From Clostridia bacterium (GTDB lineage Bacteria; Bacillota_A; Clostridia; Christensenellales; Aristaeellaceae), in contig BNUH01000014.1 in assembly GCA_025997215.1 (NCBI GenBank), positions 1-54,269 on the forward strand: a DNA stretch of 54,269 bases, in the 5' to 3' direction. The translations under genes were made by a program, and so were the position numbers. Positions 22,952-31,203 of this stretch are shown one piece after another (the stretch's first letter is position 1; the number at the start of each line of letters is the position of its first letter). The notes under the pieces were generated by a model. The model searched no databases. It was not told the origin of the DNA and saw nothing but the letters and a program-made list of their open reading frames with translations.

Positions 22952-24739
22952 ATGTGGAAAATACTGGCAGGAAGCATCAGGCAATACAAGAGAGAGGCGA
23001 TACTGTCGCCGACATATGTATCATTAGAGGTTGTGATCGAGTGCATCATACCATTCATTACGGCGCGGCTGGTGAATCAGATAAGCGCCGGATGCGGGAT
23101 TGACGTCATACTCCGGTATGGCCTCCTGCTGCTGGCGATGGCCGCGCTGTCGCTGACATTCGGCAGACTGTCGGGCACGGCGGCGGCCAGCGCCTCGACC
23201 GGGTTTGCGCGGAATCTGCGGAAGGATATGTTCTACAGCGTACAATCGTTCTCATTTGAGAATATTGATAAGTTCCCGCCGTCGTCGCTGGTTACGAGGC
23301 TTACGACCGATGTCACGAATGTGCAGATGGCATTCATGATGATCATACGCGTCGCCATCCGCGCACCGCTGATGCTAACCTTTGCGGTGGTCATGGCGTC
23401 CATCATGGGCGGCAAGCTGGCACTGATATTCGCCTTTGCGATACCATTCTTGGGTACGGGTTTGTACCTTATCATCAGCCACGCGTTCCCGATATTCAAG
23501 CGCGTGTTCCGCAAATACGACAATTTGAACGAATCCATACAGGAGAATATTCAGGGCATCCGCGTGGTCAAGTCGTTCGTGCGGGAGGATTATGAGAAGG
23601 CCAGGTTCGGCAAGGCCGCGTCCGAGGTCAGCGCGGAATTCACACGCGCGGAGAAGCTGCTGGCGTTCAACAATCCGATCATGCAGTTCTGCCTGTACCT
23701 CAACATGTCGCTGATACTGACGCTCGGCGCGTATACCATCATAACCACTCAGGGACTGAGGTTTAACATCGGCCAGCTGTCGTCGCTGATGGTGTACAGC
23801 TTCCAGACGCTGATGAGTTTGATGATGTTGTCCATGGTATTCGTAATGATTACCATTGCAAACGAATCCGCGCACCGCATAGTGGAAGTGTTGGGCGAGG
23901 AAAGCACGCTGGCGAATCCAGCCAAACCCATTATGGATGTACCGGATGGATCGATTGACTTTAACGGCGTGAGCTTCCGCTACTCGTCCAAGGCTGAACG
24001 GATGGCGCTACAATTTGTCGATCTGCACATCCGCTCGGGTGAGACCATCGGCATACTGGGCGGCACGGGTTCGTCCAAGACCTCGCTGGTTCAGCTGATA
24101 CCACGGCTGTATGACGCCACGGAGGGCACGGTGAAGGTAGGAGGTCATGACGTACGCGAGTACGACATCGCTTCGCTGCGGAATCAGGTGTCGATGGTGC
24201 TGCAGAATAACCTGTTGTTTTCCGGAACCATCAAGGAGAATCTGCGGTGGGGCGATCCTCTGGCGACGGATGATGAATTGCGGCGCGTGTGCCGATTAGC
24301 GCAGGCGGACGACTTCATTTTACAGTTTCCGGATGGGTATGACACGCACATCGAGCAGGGCGGCACCAACGTATCGGGCGGTCAGAAGCAGCGACTGTGC
24401 ATAGCCCGTGCGTTGTTAAAGAAGCCGAGGATCCTAATACTTGACGACTCCACCAGCGCGGTGGATACCCATACCGACGCGCGGATACGCCGGGCGTTCA
24501 AGGATGAGATACCTGACACCACGAAGATTATCATCGCCCAGCGCGTGGCATCGGTTATGGATGCCGACCGAATTGTGCTGATGGATAAGGGCGGCATCAG
24601 CGACGTGGGCACTCACGAGGAATTGCTGGAGCGCAGCGAAGTCTATCGCGAGGTGTACGAATCCCAGAATAAGGCTGGTTCAGCGAATACAGCGGCGGGG
24701 ATAGCGGATGCAAACGGAGGTGAGCCAGCGTATGCGTAA
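22952..24739 (+). CDS. ABC exporter half-transporter (membrane domain plus ATPase), first subunit
   Basis: A 595-residue protein with a six-helix exporter membrane domain (about residues 15-310) and a C-terminal ATPase. Walker A is GGTGSSKTSL, the signature loop NVSGGQKQR, Walker B ILILDDSTSAVD and the switch region IIIAQRV. Walker B is followed by Asp instead of the catalytic Glu, and the H-loop His is replaced by Gln, so this subunit carries the degenerate site of a heterodimer like BmrC/BmrD or TM287/288. The ATG at 22952 (MWKILAGSIRQYKRE) is downstream of the predicted transcription start; ATG 22922 is the other option. It overlaps the next gene by 8 bp (ATGCGTAA), so the two subunits are coupled. 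The substrate is probably a drug, lipid or peptide. Confidence 0.9.
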   Translation: MWKILAGSIRQYKREAILSPTYVSLEVVIECIIPFITARLVNQISAGCGIDVILRYGLLLLAMAALSLTFGRLSGTAAASASTGFARNLRKDMFYSVQSFSFENIDKFPPSSLVTRLTTDVTNVQMAFMMIIRVAIRAPLMLTFAVVMASIMGGKLALIFAFAIPFLGTGLYLIISHAFPIFKRVFRKYDNLNESIQENIQGIRVVKSFVREDYEKARFGKAASEVSAEFTRAEKLLAFNNPIMQFCLYLNMSLILTLGAYTIITTQGLRFNIGQLSSLMVYSFQTLMSLMMLSMVFVMITIANESAHRIVEVLGEESTLANPAKPIMDVPDGSIDFNGVSFRYSSKAERMALQFVDLHIRSGETIGILGGTGSSKTSLVQLIPRLYDATEGTVKVGGHDVREYDIASLRNQVSMVLQNNLLFSGTIKENLRWGDPLATDDELRRVCRLAQADDFILQFPDGYDTHIEQGGTNVSGGQKQRLCIARALLKKPRILILDDSTSAVDTHTDARIRRAFKDEIPDTTKIIIAQRVASVMDADRIVLMDKGGISDVGTHEELLERSEVYREVYESQNKAGSANTAAGIADANGGEPAYA

Positions 24740-26633
24740 AACTCACAAGAGCAGACCCATGTACCGGAAAGGTACGGCGGTGCGGCTGTTCAAGATGCTG
24801 CGCGAGTTCCATCCGGTGGCATATCCGCTGGTTGTGCTGTGCATTATATTCACCGCAGCGATCTCGTCGATGCCGTCGATATTTATGCAGAATATCATCG
24901 CGGTGATTGAGCAGAATCAAGGCCGTGACTGGGCGTTCGTCGGGCCGCAGGTGCTTAGGTTCACAGGATTGCTGGCGAGTTTGTACGTGGTGTCGCTGCT
25001 GTCATCCCTTACATACAACCGCGCGATGGCGGTTATCACCCAGTCGTCCTTAAAGAAGATGCGCGAGAAACTATTCAGCAAGATGGAGAGCCTGCCCATC
25101 AAGTATTTCGACACGCATCCGCACGGGGATATCATGAGCCATTACACCAACGATATCGATACGCTCCGGCAGTTCATATCCCAGAGCTTGCCGCAGCTGC
25201 TGATATCCAGCGTGTCGGTGGTTACGCTATTCTGCATCATGATGTATTACAGCGTGTGGATGGCGTGCGTGGTGCTGGCCGGCGTGTCGCTAATGACGGT
25301 CGTGGTGCGGAAGGTGGGCGGGAATTCGACCAAATACTTTATCCGTCAGCAGGAATCCCTCGGCAAGACGGAGGGTTACATCGAAGAGATGATGAACGGG
25401 CAGAAGGTTATAAAGGTATTCTGCCATGAGGACGCGACGAAGGATGGGTTCGACAAGGTCAACGACGAGCTGTTCCACAATTCAGAACAGGCGAATAAAT
25501 TCGCCAATATTCTCGCGCCCATACTCATGAATATTGGGAACCTGATATATGTGCTGGTCGCGATGGCCGGCGGGATATTCCTGCTTACGGGCGCGCGGAA
25601 TTTGAGCATATCCGGGTTGGCGTTCAGCATCAGCGTGGTCGTTCCGTTCCTGAATATTACACGGCAATTTAGCGGGAGCATCAACCAGGTGTCGCAGCAG
25701 TTGAACGCTGTTATAATGGGCCTGGCCGGAGCGGATAGGATATTCGCCGTGCTGGATGAGCGCGCGGAGGCGGATTCTGGAACCATCACGCTGGTCAATG
25801 CCAAAGAGGTGAACGGCAAACTGATGGAGTGCGGTGAGCGGACGGGGATTTGGGCCTGGAAGGAAGCGCTGCCCAATGGGAGTGCGCATTATACGCGGCT
25901 GGCGGGCGATGTTAGGCTGCGCGGCGTGAACTTCGGGTATTCGGAAGAAAAGCCCGTGCTGAAAGATATTACGCTGTTCGCGGAGCCGGGGCAGAAGGTG
26001 GCGTTCGTAGGCGCGACAGGTGCTGGCAAGACTACCATTACCAACCTGCTGAATAGATTCTACGATATCACGGACGGCGAGATCAATTATGATGGCATTG
26101 ACATCGGCAAGATAAGGAAGTCGGATCTGCGGCGGGGCATCGGGCTGGTGCTGCAGGATACCAACCTATTCACGGGAACCGTTATGGATAATATCCGTTA
26201 TGGCAGACTGGATGCCAGCGACGAAGCGTGTGTAGAGGCGGCGCGGCTGGCGGGCGCGGACGACTTCATCGAGCGGCTGCCCGAGGGTTACCAGACCATG
26301 CTGATCAGCAACGGCGGGAATCTCTCGCAGGGACAGCGGCAATTGTTGGCCATCGCGCGAGCCGCCGTAGCCGATCCGCCTGTGATGATTCTCGACGAGG
26401 CCACATCGTCCATCGATACCCGCACGGAGGCCATCGTCCAGCGTGGTATGGACGCGCTGATGAAGGGCCGCACGGTATTCGTCATCGCGCACAGGCTGTC
26501 CACCGTTCAGAATTCCGACGTCATAATGGTTCTGGAGAATGGCAGAATAATTGAGCGCGGCAGCCACCAAAGATTGATCGAGGAAAAAGGGAAGTATTAC
26601 CAACTGTATACAGGGGTGTTCGAGCTGGAGTGA
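24732..26633 (+). CDS. ABC exporter half-transporter, second (catalytically competent) subunit
   Basis: A 633-residue partner of the preceding subunit. The membrane domain is followed by a short insertion (AKEVNGKLMECGERTGIWAW) and an ATPase with Walker A GATGAGKTT, signature LSQGQRQLLAIARA, Walker B VMILDEATSSIDTRTE with the catalytic Glu, and H-loop FVIAHRLST. The signature has LSQGQ rather than LSGGQ, as is common in the paired heterodimers. The ATG at 24732 is 11 bases after GGAGG (24716-24720) and inside the end of the first gene. The two proteins together make one consensus and one degenerate ATP site. Confidence 0.92.
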   Translation: MRKTHKSRPMYRKGTAVRLFKMLREFHPVAYPLVVLCIIFTAAISSMPSIFMQNIIAVIEQNQGRDWAFVGPQVLRFTGLLASLYVVSLLSSLTYNRAMAVITQSSLKKMREKLFSKMESLPIKYFDTHPHGDIMSHYTNDIDTLRQFISQSLPQLLISSVSVVTLFCIMMYYSVWMACVVLAGVSLMTVVVRKVGGNSTKYFIRQQESLGKTEGYIEEMMNGQKVIKVFCHEDATKDGFDKVNDELFHNSEQANKFANILAPILMNIGNLIYVLVAMAGGIFLLTGARNLSISGLAFSISVVVPFLNITRQFSGSINQVSQQLNAVIMGLAGADRIFAVLDERAEADSGTITLVNAKEVNGKLMECGERTGIWAWKEALPNGSAHYTRLAGDVRLRGVNFGYSEEKPVLKDITLFAEPGQKVAFVGATGAGKTTITNLLNRFYDITDGEINYDGIDIGKIRKSDLRRGIGLVLQDTNLFTGTVMDNIRYGRLDASDEACVEAARLAGADDFIERLPEGYQTMLISNGGNLSQGQRQLLAIARAAVADPPVMILDEATSSIDTRTEAIVQRGMDALMKGRTVFVIAHRLSTVQNSDVIMVLENGRIIERGSHQRLIEEKGKYYQLYTGVFELE

Positions 26634-26723
26634 ACGCGGGTTCACTCTTATTCCTTCCTTTCGAACTTGCCAGCGGCATCCAGTAATGGTATGATTACAT
26701 TGAAACATACGGTTGGAGGTTCT

Positions 26724-27752
26724 ATGCTGGCCAGCACGGTACCAAGCAACACGACCATCCTTATCCCGGCGTACAAGCCGGACGAGCGGCTGGTGTCCCT
26801 GGTAAACGAACTGCGCAGCCGCGGGCTCGACGTACTGCTCGTGGACGACGGCGGCGGCGCGGCGTATTCGCATATATTCAGGAAGGCCGAATCCTTAGGC
26901 GCGGCGGTGGTCAGACATGCCGTAAACCTGGGCAAGGGCCGCGCACTCAAGACGGGTATCAACGCGCTGCTGCTCCGACCGAAACCACCCGCCGTTGTGA
27001 CTGCCGACGCCGACGGACAGCATACGGTCGTGGATATACTGAAGGTAGCGGACACAATGCGCCAGAATCCGGACGCGCTGGCGCTAGGCGAGCGCGCGTT
27101 CACGGGCAAGGTGCCGCTGAAGAGCCGCCTGGGGAACGGTATCACGCGCATTATTTACACACTTATAACGGGTATGCGGTGCCGTGACACGCAGACGGGC
27201 TTGCGCGGATTGCCCGCCGCCTCGCTGCCCGACATGATGCGCATCCCCGGCGAACGTTATGAATATGAAATGAATATGCTCCTGCGCCTGAAAGAACTGA
27301 AGCTGGGCCTTGCGCAGACTCCCATCGAGACGGTATATATCAACGATAACAAGGGCTCCCACTTCAACCCGCTGAAGGATGCGCTGCGGATACTGGCCGT
27401 GCTGCTGAAATTCATCGGCTCGTCCGCGCTGTCATTTGCGATCGACTGGGGGCTGTACACCGCGCTTGCGAACGCTGGCGCGTCGTATGGCCTGGCTTAC
27501 GCAGGCGCGCGGGTGGTGTCCGCTCTGTTCAACTTCCTATTGAATAGGACGATCGTGTTCCAGAGGGGCGGGCGCAAGGCTGCGCTGCGCTATGCGCTGC
27601 TAGCCGCTGTGCAGCTGTGTATCGGCGCGGGACTTACGCATCTGCTGGCCTCGGTGACGCCCGGATGGTCGTTCTGGGTGAAACTGCCCGTGGACATATT
27701 GTTATTCTTCGTGAATTTTTATGTACAAAGGGAGTGGATATTCACTGGCTGA
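26724..27752 (+). CDS. Glycosyltransferase family 2 fused to a GtrA-like membrane domain
   Basis: A 342-residue fusion. Residues about 1-225 are a GT-A glycosyltransferase like dolichol-phosphate mannosyltransferases, with TILIPAYKPDERL, DVLLVDDGGG and the metal-binding TADADGQH. Residues about 230-342 are a four-helix GtrA domain (FIGSSALSFAIDWGLYTALA through LFFVNFYVQREWIF). Such fusions make polyprenyl-phosphate sugars and flip them for cell-surface glycosylation. The ATG at 26724 sits behind GGAGG; a longer frame from 26667 has no site. Its end overlaps the start of the next gene by 32 bp. Confidence 0.88.
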   Translation: MLASTVPSNTTILIPAYKPDERLVSLVNELRSRGLDVLLVDDGGGAAYSHIFRKAESLGAAVVRHAVNLGKGRALKTGINALLLRPKPPAVVTADADGQHTVVDILKVADTMRQNPDALALGERAFTGKVPLKSRLGNGITRIIYTLITGMRCRDTQTGLRGLPAASLPDMMRIPGERYEYEMNMLLRLKELKLGLAQTPIETVYINDNKGSHFNPLKDALRILAVLLKFIGSSALSFAIDWGLYTALANAGASYGLAYAGARVVSALFNFLLNRTIVFQRGGRKAALRYALLAAVQLCIGAGLTHLLASVTPGWSFWVKLPVDILLFFVNFYVQREWIFTG

Positions 27753-28545
27753 TACGGCGGTATTCATCCCGGTCGCAGCACTGCTGGCCATGGCGTCGCT
27801 GACCGCGCGCCGACTGCTGGGTAGGGCTGACCCATCCGCCGAAGGGATGTTTGCGTTGACAATGGCCGGCGCGTCGCTGCTGATGAGACTGCGGTGGATG
27901 TACGTTATGCCATTGATGGTGGTGGGTGTGGCGGTTGTGGGAGCTTTAGTTGTATATGGAGTTAATTCGTTATGCCATATGGAATTATGGTTAACAGGAG
28001 CGCTGTTCAGCGTTGCGTCGCTGTTGGTGTGCAATGGGATTAACGTTGGATATTCCAGCCCGTTTGGAAGTGCGCGCGGACAAATGCTGGTTGGATTTTG
28101 CATAATTATACCGTTGTGTGTGGTGTGGACGTTGTTTACGCGGACGCGGCTGGCGCTGGGGATCCGCGCGGCGGTTATGGATGGCGGTGAGATGCGTTAC
28201 CGGATCGTCTCACCAGGAACGGCGGTGGCGACATCGCTGGCCATCGGCGGCATATTCGCTGGAGCGGCGGGCATCTTGATCGCTATGCTTGCAACAGATA
28301 GAGCATCCCTGCTGCCCGCCGGGGCATGGATTGGCGGCATGGCGGCCGCCGGATTGGGGCGTATCGTTGTGCGCAAACGCAACCGCGGCGGTGCTTGGGA
28401 CTGCGCGGCCGCGCTGGTCGGCGCTATCCTGTGGTGTGCACTAGCCGCTGCGGTTAATTCGCTGGTGAATATGACGTCCTGGCTGGATAACCGAGCCGTC
28501 ATCGGTATCCTGGCCATAGCGTTCGCGGCGCTGGGTTACAGATAG
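27721..28545 (+). CDS. Permease-like protein of the branched-chain/TrpY-like ABC family, shortened
   Basis: A 274-residue membrane protein with about eight hydrophobic segments. Its architecture follows the BPD_transp_2 permeases of the tryptophan or simple-sugar type ABC importers: SAEGMFALTMAGASLL near the start, then LWLTGALFSVASLLVCNGIN, then TRLALGIRAAVMDGGEMRYR, which is the coupling-helix region, and IGGIFAGAAGILIAM. It is slightly short for the family. The next gene, 3 bp away, is the matching ATPase, but that protein has lost its ATPase motifs. No binding protein is nearby. The ATG at 27721 lies within the glycosyltransferase gene and has no good Shine-Dalgarno sequence; coupled translation is likely. 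Confidence 0.65.
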   Translation: MYKGSGYSLADTAVFIPVAALLAMASLTARRLLGRADPSAEGMFALTMAGASLLMRLRWMYVMPLMVVGVAVVGALVVYGVNSLCHMELWLTGALFSVASLLVCNGINVGYSSPFGSARGQMLVGFCIIIPLCVVWTLFTRTRLALGIRAAVMDGGEMRYRIVSPGTAVATSLAIGGIFAGAAGILIAMLATDRASLLPAGAWIGGMAAAGLGRIVVRKRNRGGAWDCAAALVGAILWCALAAAVNSLVNMTSWLDNRAVIGILAIAFAALGYR

Positions 28546-28548
28546 ATT

Positions 28549-29247
28549 ATGCTGCAGCTGGAGAATGTCTCGATCGCCGGATCGCCAAACCCGCTGAAGC
28601 ACGCGTCGTTCCGCGCGCCTGTCGAGTCGTTTGTGTCGCTGATTGTCGAGGATGAGTCTATCCTGCCGATTATCGCTGATACGCTCACGGGCGAGCGCGC
28701 GCCCGACGAAGGCCGAGTGCTCGCGGACAGCATCGACATCTCGCAGATAAAGCCATCCGTCCGACGCAAGCGGCTGGCGTCGCTGCCGGATGATCCGCGC
28801 GGTATACTTGTGCCTGGGTTCAGCGTTATGGAAAACCTCGCGCTCACGTATTCGTACGGCGAGGGGCATCCATTCAGACGCGCGCCGGGCCGACAGGATA
28901 TAGCCCTGTTTCGCGCGGCGTTGGAGCCGCTGAATCTGGCGCAGACGCTGGACATGCCGCTGAGTGCGCTGAACGTCGAGCAGCGTTGTCTGCTTGCGCT
29001 GCGCGTTGTACTGCTGGCCCAGCCGAAGATTCTGGTTGTCGTCGAGCCGCGTACAGTGCTGGACGAAGCCAAGTCGCGCGGCTATCTTCGAGCCGTGTGG
29101 AAACTCACGCGCACCCAGAAGGTGACGACCATACTCCTCACGCTGAACGAGCGTTCGGCCAAGGCGTTCGGCGATCGGTGTTACCGTGTCTCGAACGGGC
29201 AGTTCATTCTGGAACCCATCACCGAGGAGGCGGCGAGCCTCAGTTAA
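28549..29247 (+). CDS. ABC ATPase-like protein with all nucleotide-binding motifs degenerate
   Basis: A 232-residue protein aligned by eye along its length to the ATPases that accompany TrpY-type permeases. The frame of the fold remains (MLQLENVSIA, GERAPDEGRVLADSIDISQI, VMENLALTYSYGEGH). Every catalytic element is changed. The P-loop position reads VEDESILPI (33-41), the Q-loop PDDP has Asp for Gln, and the signature is LNVEQRC (141-147). Walker B is ILVVVEPRTVLD, which keeps Glu166 but has lost the preceding Asp. The H-loop is LTLN. The frame has no stop or shift and abuts the permease gene. It is probably a pseudo-ATPase with a structural role in a non-transporting complex. A recent pseudogene would be expected to show frame damage, which is absent. 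Confidence 0.6.
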   Translation: MLQLENVSIAGSPNPLKHASFRAPVESFVSLIVEDESILPIIADTLTGERAPDEGRVLADSIDISQIKPSVRRKRLASLPDDPRGILVPGFSVMENLALTYSYGEGHPFRRAPGRQDIALFRAALEPLNLAQTLDMPLSALNVEQRCLLALRVVLLAQPKILVVVEPRTVLDEAKSRGYLRAVWKLTRTQKVTTILLTLNERSAKAFGDRCYRVSNGQFILEPITEEAASLS

Positions 29248-29280
29248 TACAATATTACGATGTAAAGGGAGGGCATTATT

Positions 29281-30006
29281 ATGTCGAAAAAGGCGTGGAT
29301 ATTCCAAGGCGGTTGGGATGGTCACGAACCCAAGCTCACATCCAAACGGTTTGCCGGACTGCTGGAGAAGCATGGCTATGAGGTCGAGCTGACGGACAGC
29401 ATGGCCAAGGCTTCCAGCCTGGACGCGCTGCTCGAGCTGGACTTGATTGTCGCCTGCTGGACGATGGGCGAGATTGAGCGCGAGCATTCGCAGAACATCG
29501 CCAAGGCTGTCGGCGCGGGCGTGGGCCTGGCCGGATGCCACGGCGGTATGTGCGACGCATTCAGGAAGGATACCGAGTGGCAGTTCATGACGGGCGGACA
29601 GTGGGTCAGTCATCCGGGCGGCGACGGCGTGGAGTACATGGTCAACATCCGCCACGGTTCCAGCGCGATAGTCGAGGGCATCGAGGATTTCAAGGTCGCG
29701 AGCGAACACTACTACCTGCACGTCGATCCGTCGATAGAGGTGCTGGCTACGACGCGCTTCCCGTCGGTTACTTATTATCACATATCGAATAAGCCCGTCG
29801 ATATGCCCGTCGCCTGGACCAAGTATTGGGGCAATGGGCGGGTATTCTACTCGTCGCTGGGGCATCATGACGACGTATTCGACAAGGCGCCGAGCGCGGA
29901 ACTGCTGATGGAGCGCGGCATGCTCTGGGCTGGCGAGGGTAAGGCCTATGCCGTGGAGCATGGTTTAACTACGGAACGGTTTGAGAATCAGGCTAAGATG
30001 TATTAA
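29281..30006 (+). CDS. ThuA domain protein
   Basis: A 241-residue ThuA-like protein of the class I glutamine-amidotransferase fold. Visible features are AWIFQGGWDGHEP at the start, LIVACWTMGEIEREH, GVGLAGCHGGMCDAF (the nucleophile-elbow region) and AWTKYWGNGRVFYSSLGHH near the end. Homologues cluster with sugar catabolism and oxidoreductase genes, as in trehalose utilisation. AAGGGAGGG precedes the ATG. It forms a likely two-gene unit with the Gfo/Idh/MocA enzyme that follows, probably in oxidation of a sugar or inositol derivative. The exact reaction is unknown. Confidence 0.87.
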   Translation: MSKKAWIFQGGWDGHEPKLTSKRFAGLLEKHGYEVELTDSMAKASSLDALLELDLIVACWTMGEIEREHSQNIAKAVGAGVGLAGCHGGMCDAFRKDTEWQFMTGGQWVSHPGGDGVEYMVNIRHGSSAIVEGIEDFKVASEHYYLHVDPSIEVLATTRFPSVTYYHISNKPVDMPVAWTKYWGNGRVFYSSLGHHDDVFDKAPSAELLMERGMLWAGEGKAYAVEHGLTTERFENQAKMY

Positions 30007-30039
30007 GAATATTTGTTTTAATATAAGGAGGCAGCACCT

Positions 30040-31137
30040 GTGATACGCATTGGCATGGTAGGCGTCGGCGCGATCAGCGGTATCTATTTGGAGAATATTA
30101 CCAAAACGTTCAAGGAGATTGAACTGTCCGCAGTGTGCGACCTGGTTCGCGAGCGCGCTGAAAAGGCGCAGGAGAAGTATGGCGTGCCCAAGATTTACGA
30201 CACGATGCAGGAGTTATTCGCGGATCCCGACATCGACATCGTGCTGAATCTGACGCGCCCCTACGAGCACTACGAGGTGACACGCCAGGGGCTGGAAGCT
30301 GGCAAGCATGTCTATAGTGAGAAGCCGCTGGGCGCGGCGTGGGATGAGGGCGTCAAGCTCGTTAAACTGGCCGAATCCAAAGGGTTGTACCTGGGCGGCG
30401 CGCCGGATACGTTCCTGGGCGCGGGCATCCAGACCTGCCGCAGGCTCATCGATGCCGGGATGATCGGACAGCCCGTCGCGGCGCTGGCGTGCCTGGCGTG
30501 TCACGGACATGAAACCTGGCATCCCGATCCTGCGTTCTACTACCAGTTCGGCGGCGGGCCGATGCTAGACATGGGCCCGTACTACATCACCGCGCTTATC
30601 AACCTGCTCGGAGGCGTCAAGTCCGCCGTGGGCGTGACCAAGACCAGCTTCAGCCAGCGCGTGATCACCAGCGAACCGCACGCCGGAACCGTCGTCGATG
30701 TTGAAGTGCCTACGCACATCAACGGCATCCTCACATTCGACAGCGGCGCGGTGGCGACCATTACGACATCGTTCGACGTATTTCCCAATGAGGGCATCAA
30801 GCTGGAAATTTACGGCACGGAGGGGACGCTGGTTTGTCCGGATCCGAACACGTTCGGCGGCCCGATCAAGATCATCCGGGGCGAGGACAAGTCGAACGCG
30901 CATGAGGTTCCCGTCATGTTCCATTACACCGAGAACTCCCGCGCGCTGGGTCTGGCGGACTTGGCTAAGGCTATCGAAACGAAACGCTCGCCGCGCGCGT
31001 CATACAAGCAGACGCTGCATGTGCTGGAGATCATGACCACGCTGAACGGCGGTTCGGGGAATACGGTTCAGCTTTCGACAAAGTACGAGCGCGAAGCGCC
31101 GATGGTCAAGACGCCGCTGGCGGGAGTGCTGGACTGA
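30040..31137 (+). CDS. Gfo/Idh/MocA family NAD(P)-dependent oxidoreductase
   Basis: A 365-residue dehydrogenase acting on sugars or cyclitols. The N-terminal Rossmann motif is GMVGVGAISG, the Gfo/Idh lysine motif is VYSEKPLGAAWDEG and the C-terminal substrate domain contains GGGPMLDMGPYYITAL, whose Asp and downstream residues line the active site. The start is GTG at 30040 after AAGGAGG at 30025-30031. It follows the ThuA gene by 33 bp and both are probably one operon. The substrate cannot be read. Confidence 0.92.
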   Translation: MIRIGMVGVGAISGIYLENITKTFKEIELSAVCDLVRERAEKAQEKYGVPKIYDTMQELFADPDIDIVLNLTRPYEHYEVTRQGLEAGKHVYSEKPLGAAWDEGVKLVKLAESKGLYLGGAPDTFLGAGIQTCRRLIDAGMIGQPVAALACLACHGHETWHPDPAFYYQFGGGPMLDMGPYYITALINLLGGVKSAVGVTKTSFSQRVITSEPHAGTVVDVEVPTHINGILTFDSGAVATITTSFDVFPNEGIKLEIYGTEGTLVCPDPNTFGGPIKIIRGEDKSNAHEVPVMFHYTENSRALGLADLAKAIETKRSPRASYKQTLHVLEIMTTLNGGSGNTVQLSTKYEREAPMVKTPLAGVLD

Positions 31138-31156
31138 TAAGCCGGACTGACGTGAT

Positions 31157-31186
31157 TTGACATATCCACTCCCAATATGCTACAAT
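31157..31186 (+). promoter_or_regulatory. Strong consensus promoter opening the LysA-like / tRNA modification series
   Basis: A perfect TTGACA at 31157-31162, an 18-base spacer and TACAAT at 31181-31186, 17 bases before the start codon of the LysA-like pseudoenzyme. This is the best-matching promoter in the window. Confidence 0.7.
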
Positions 31187-31203
31187 TCGCCGGGGGAGTG
31201 GGT

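Noticed and set aside
28549..29247. Calling the ABC ATPase-like gene a pseudogene
   Set aside because: The frame is complete, framework segments of the fold are preserved and the gene keeps tight spacing to its permease. Loss of function as an ATPase is clear, but decay is not.
28441..29961. A 506-codon open frame on the minus strand
   Set aside because: It lies antisense to the ABC-like and ThuA genes, and its product is Arg/His/Gln-rich without any recognisable motif. It is a product of GC-rich codon usage on the coding strand.
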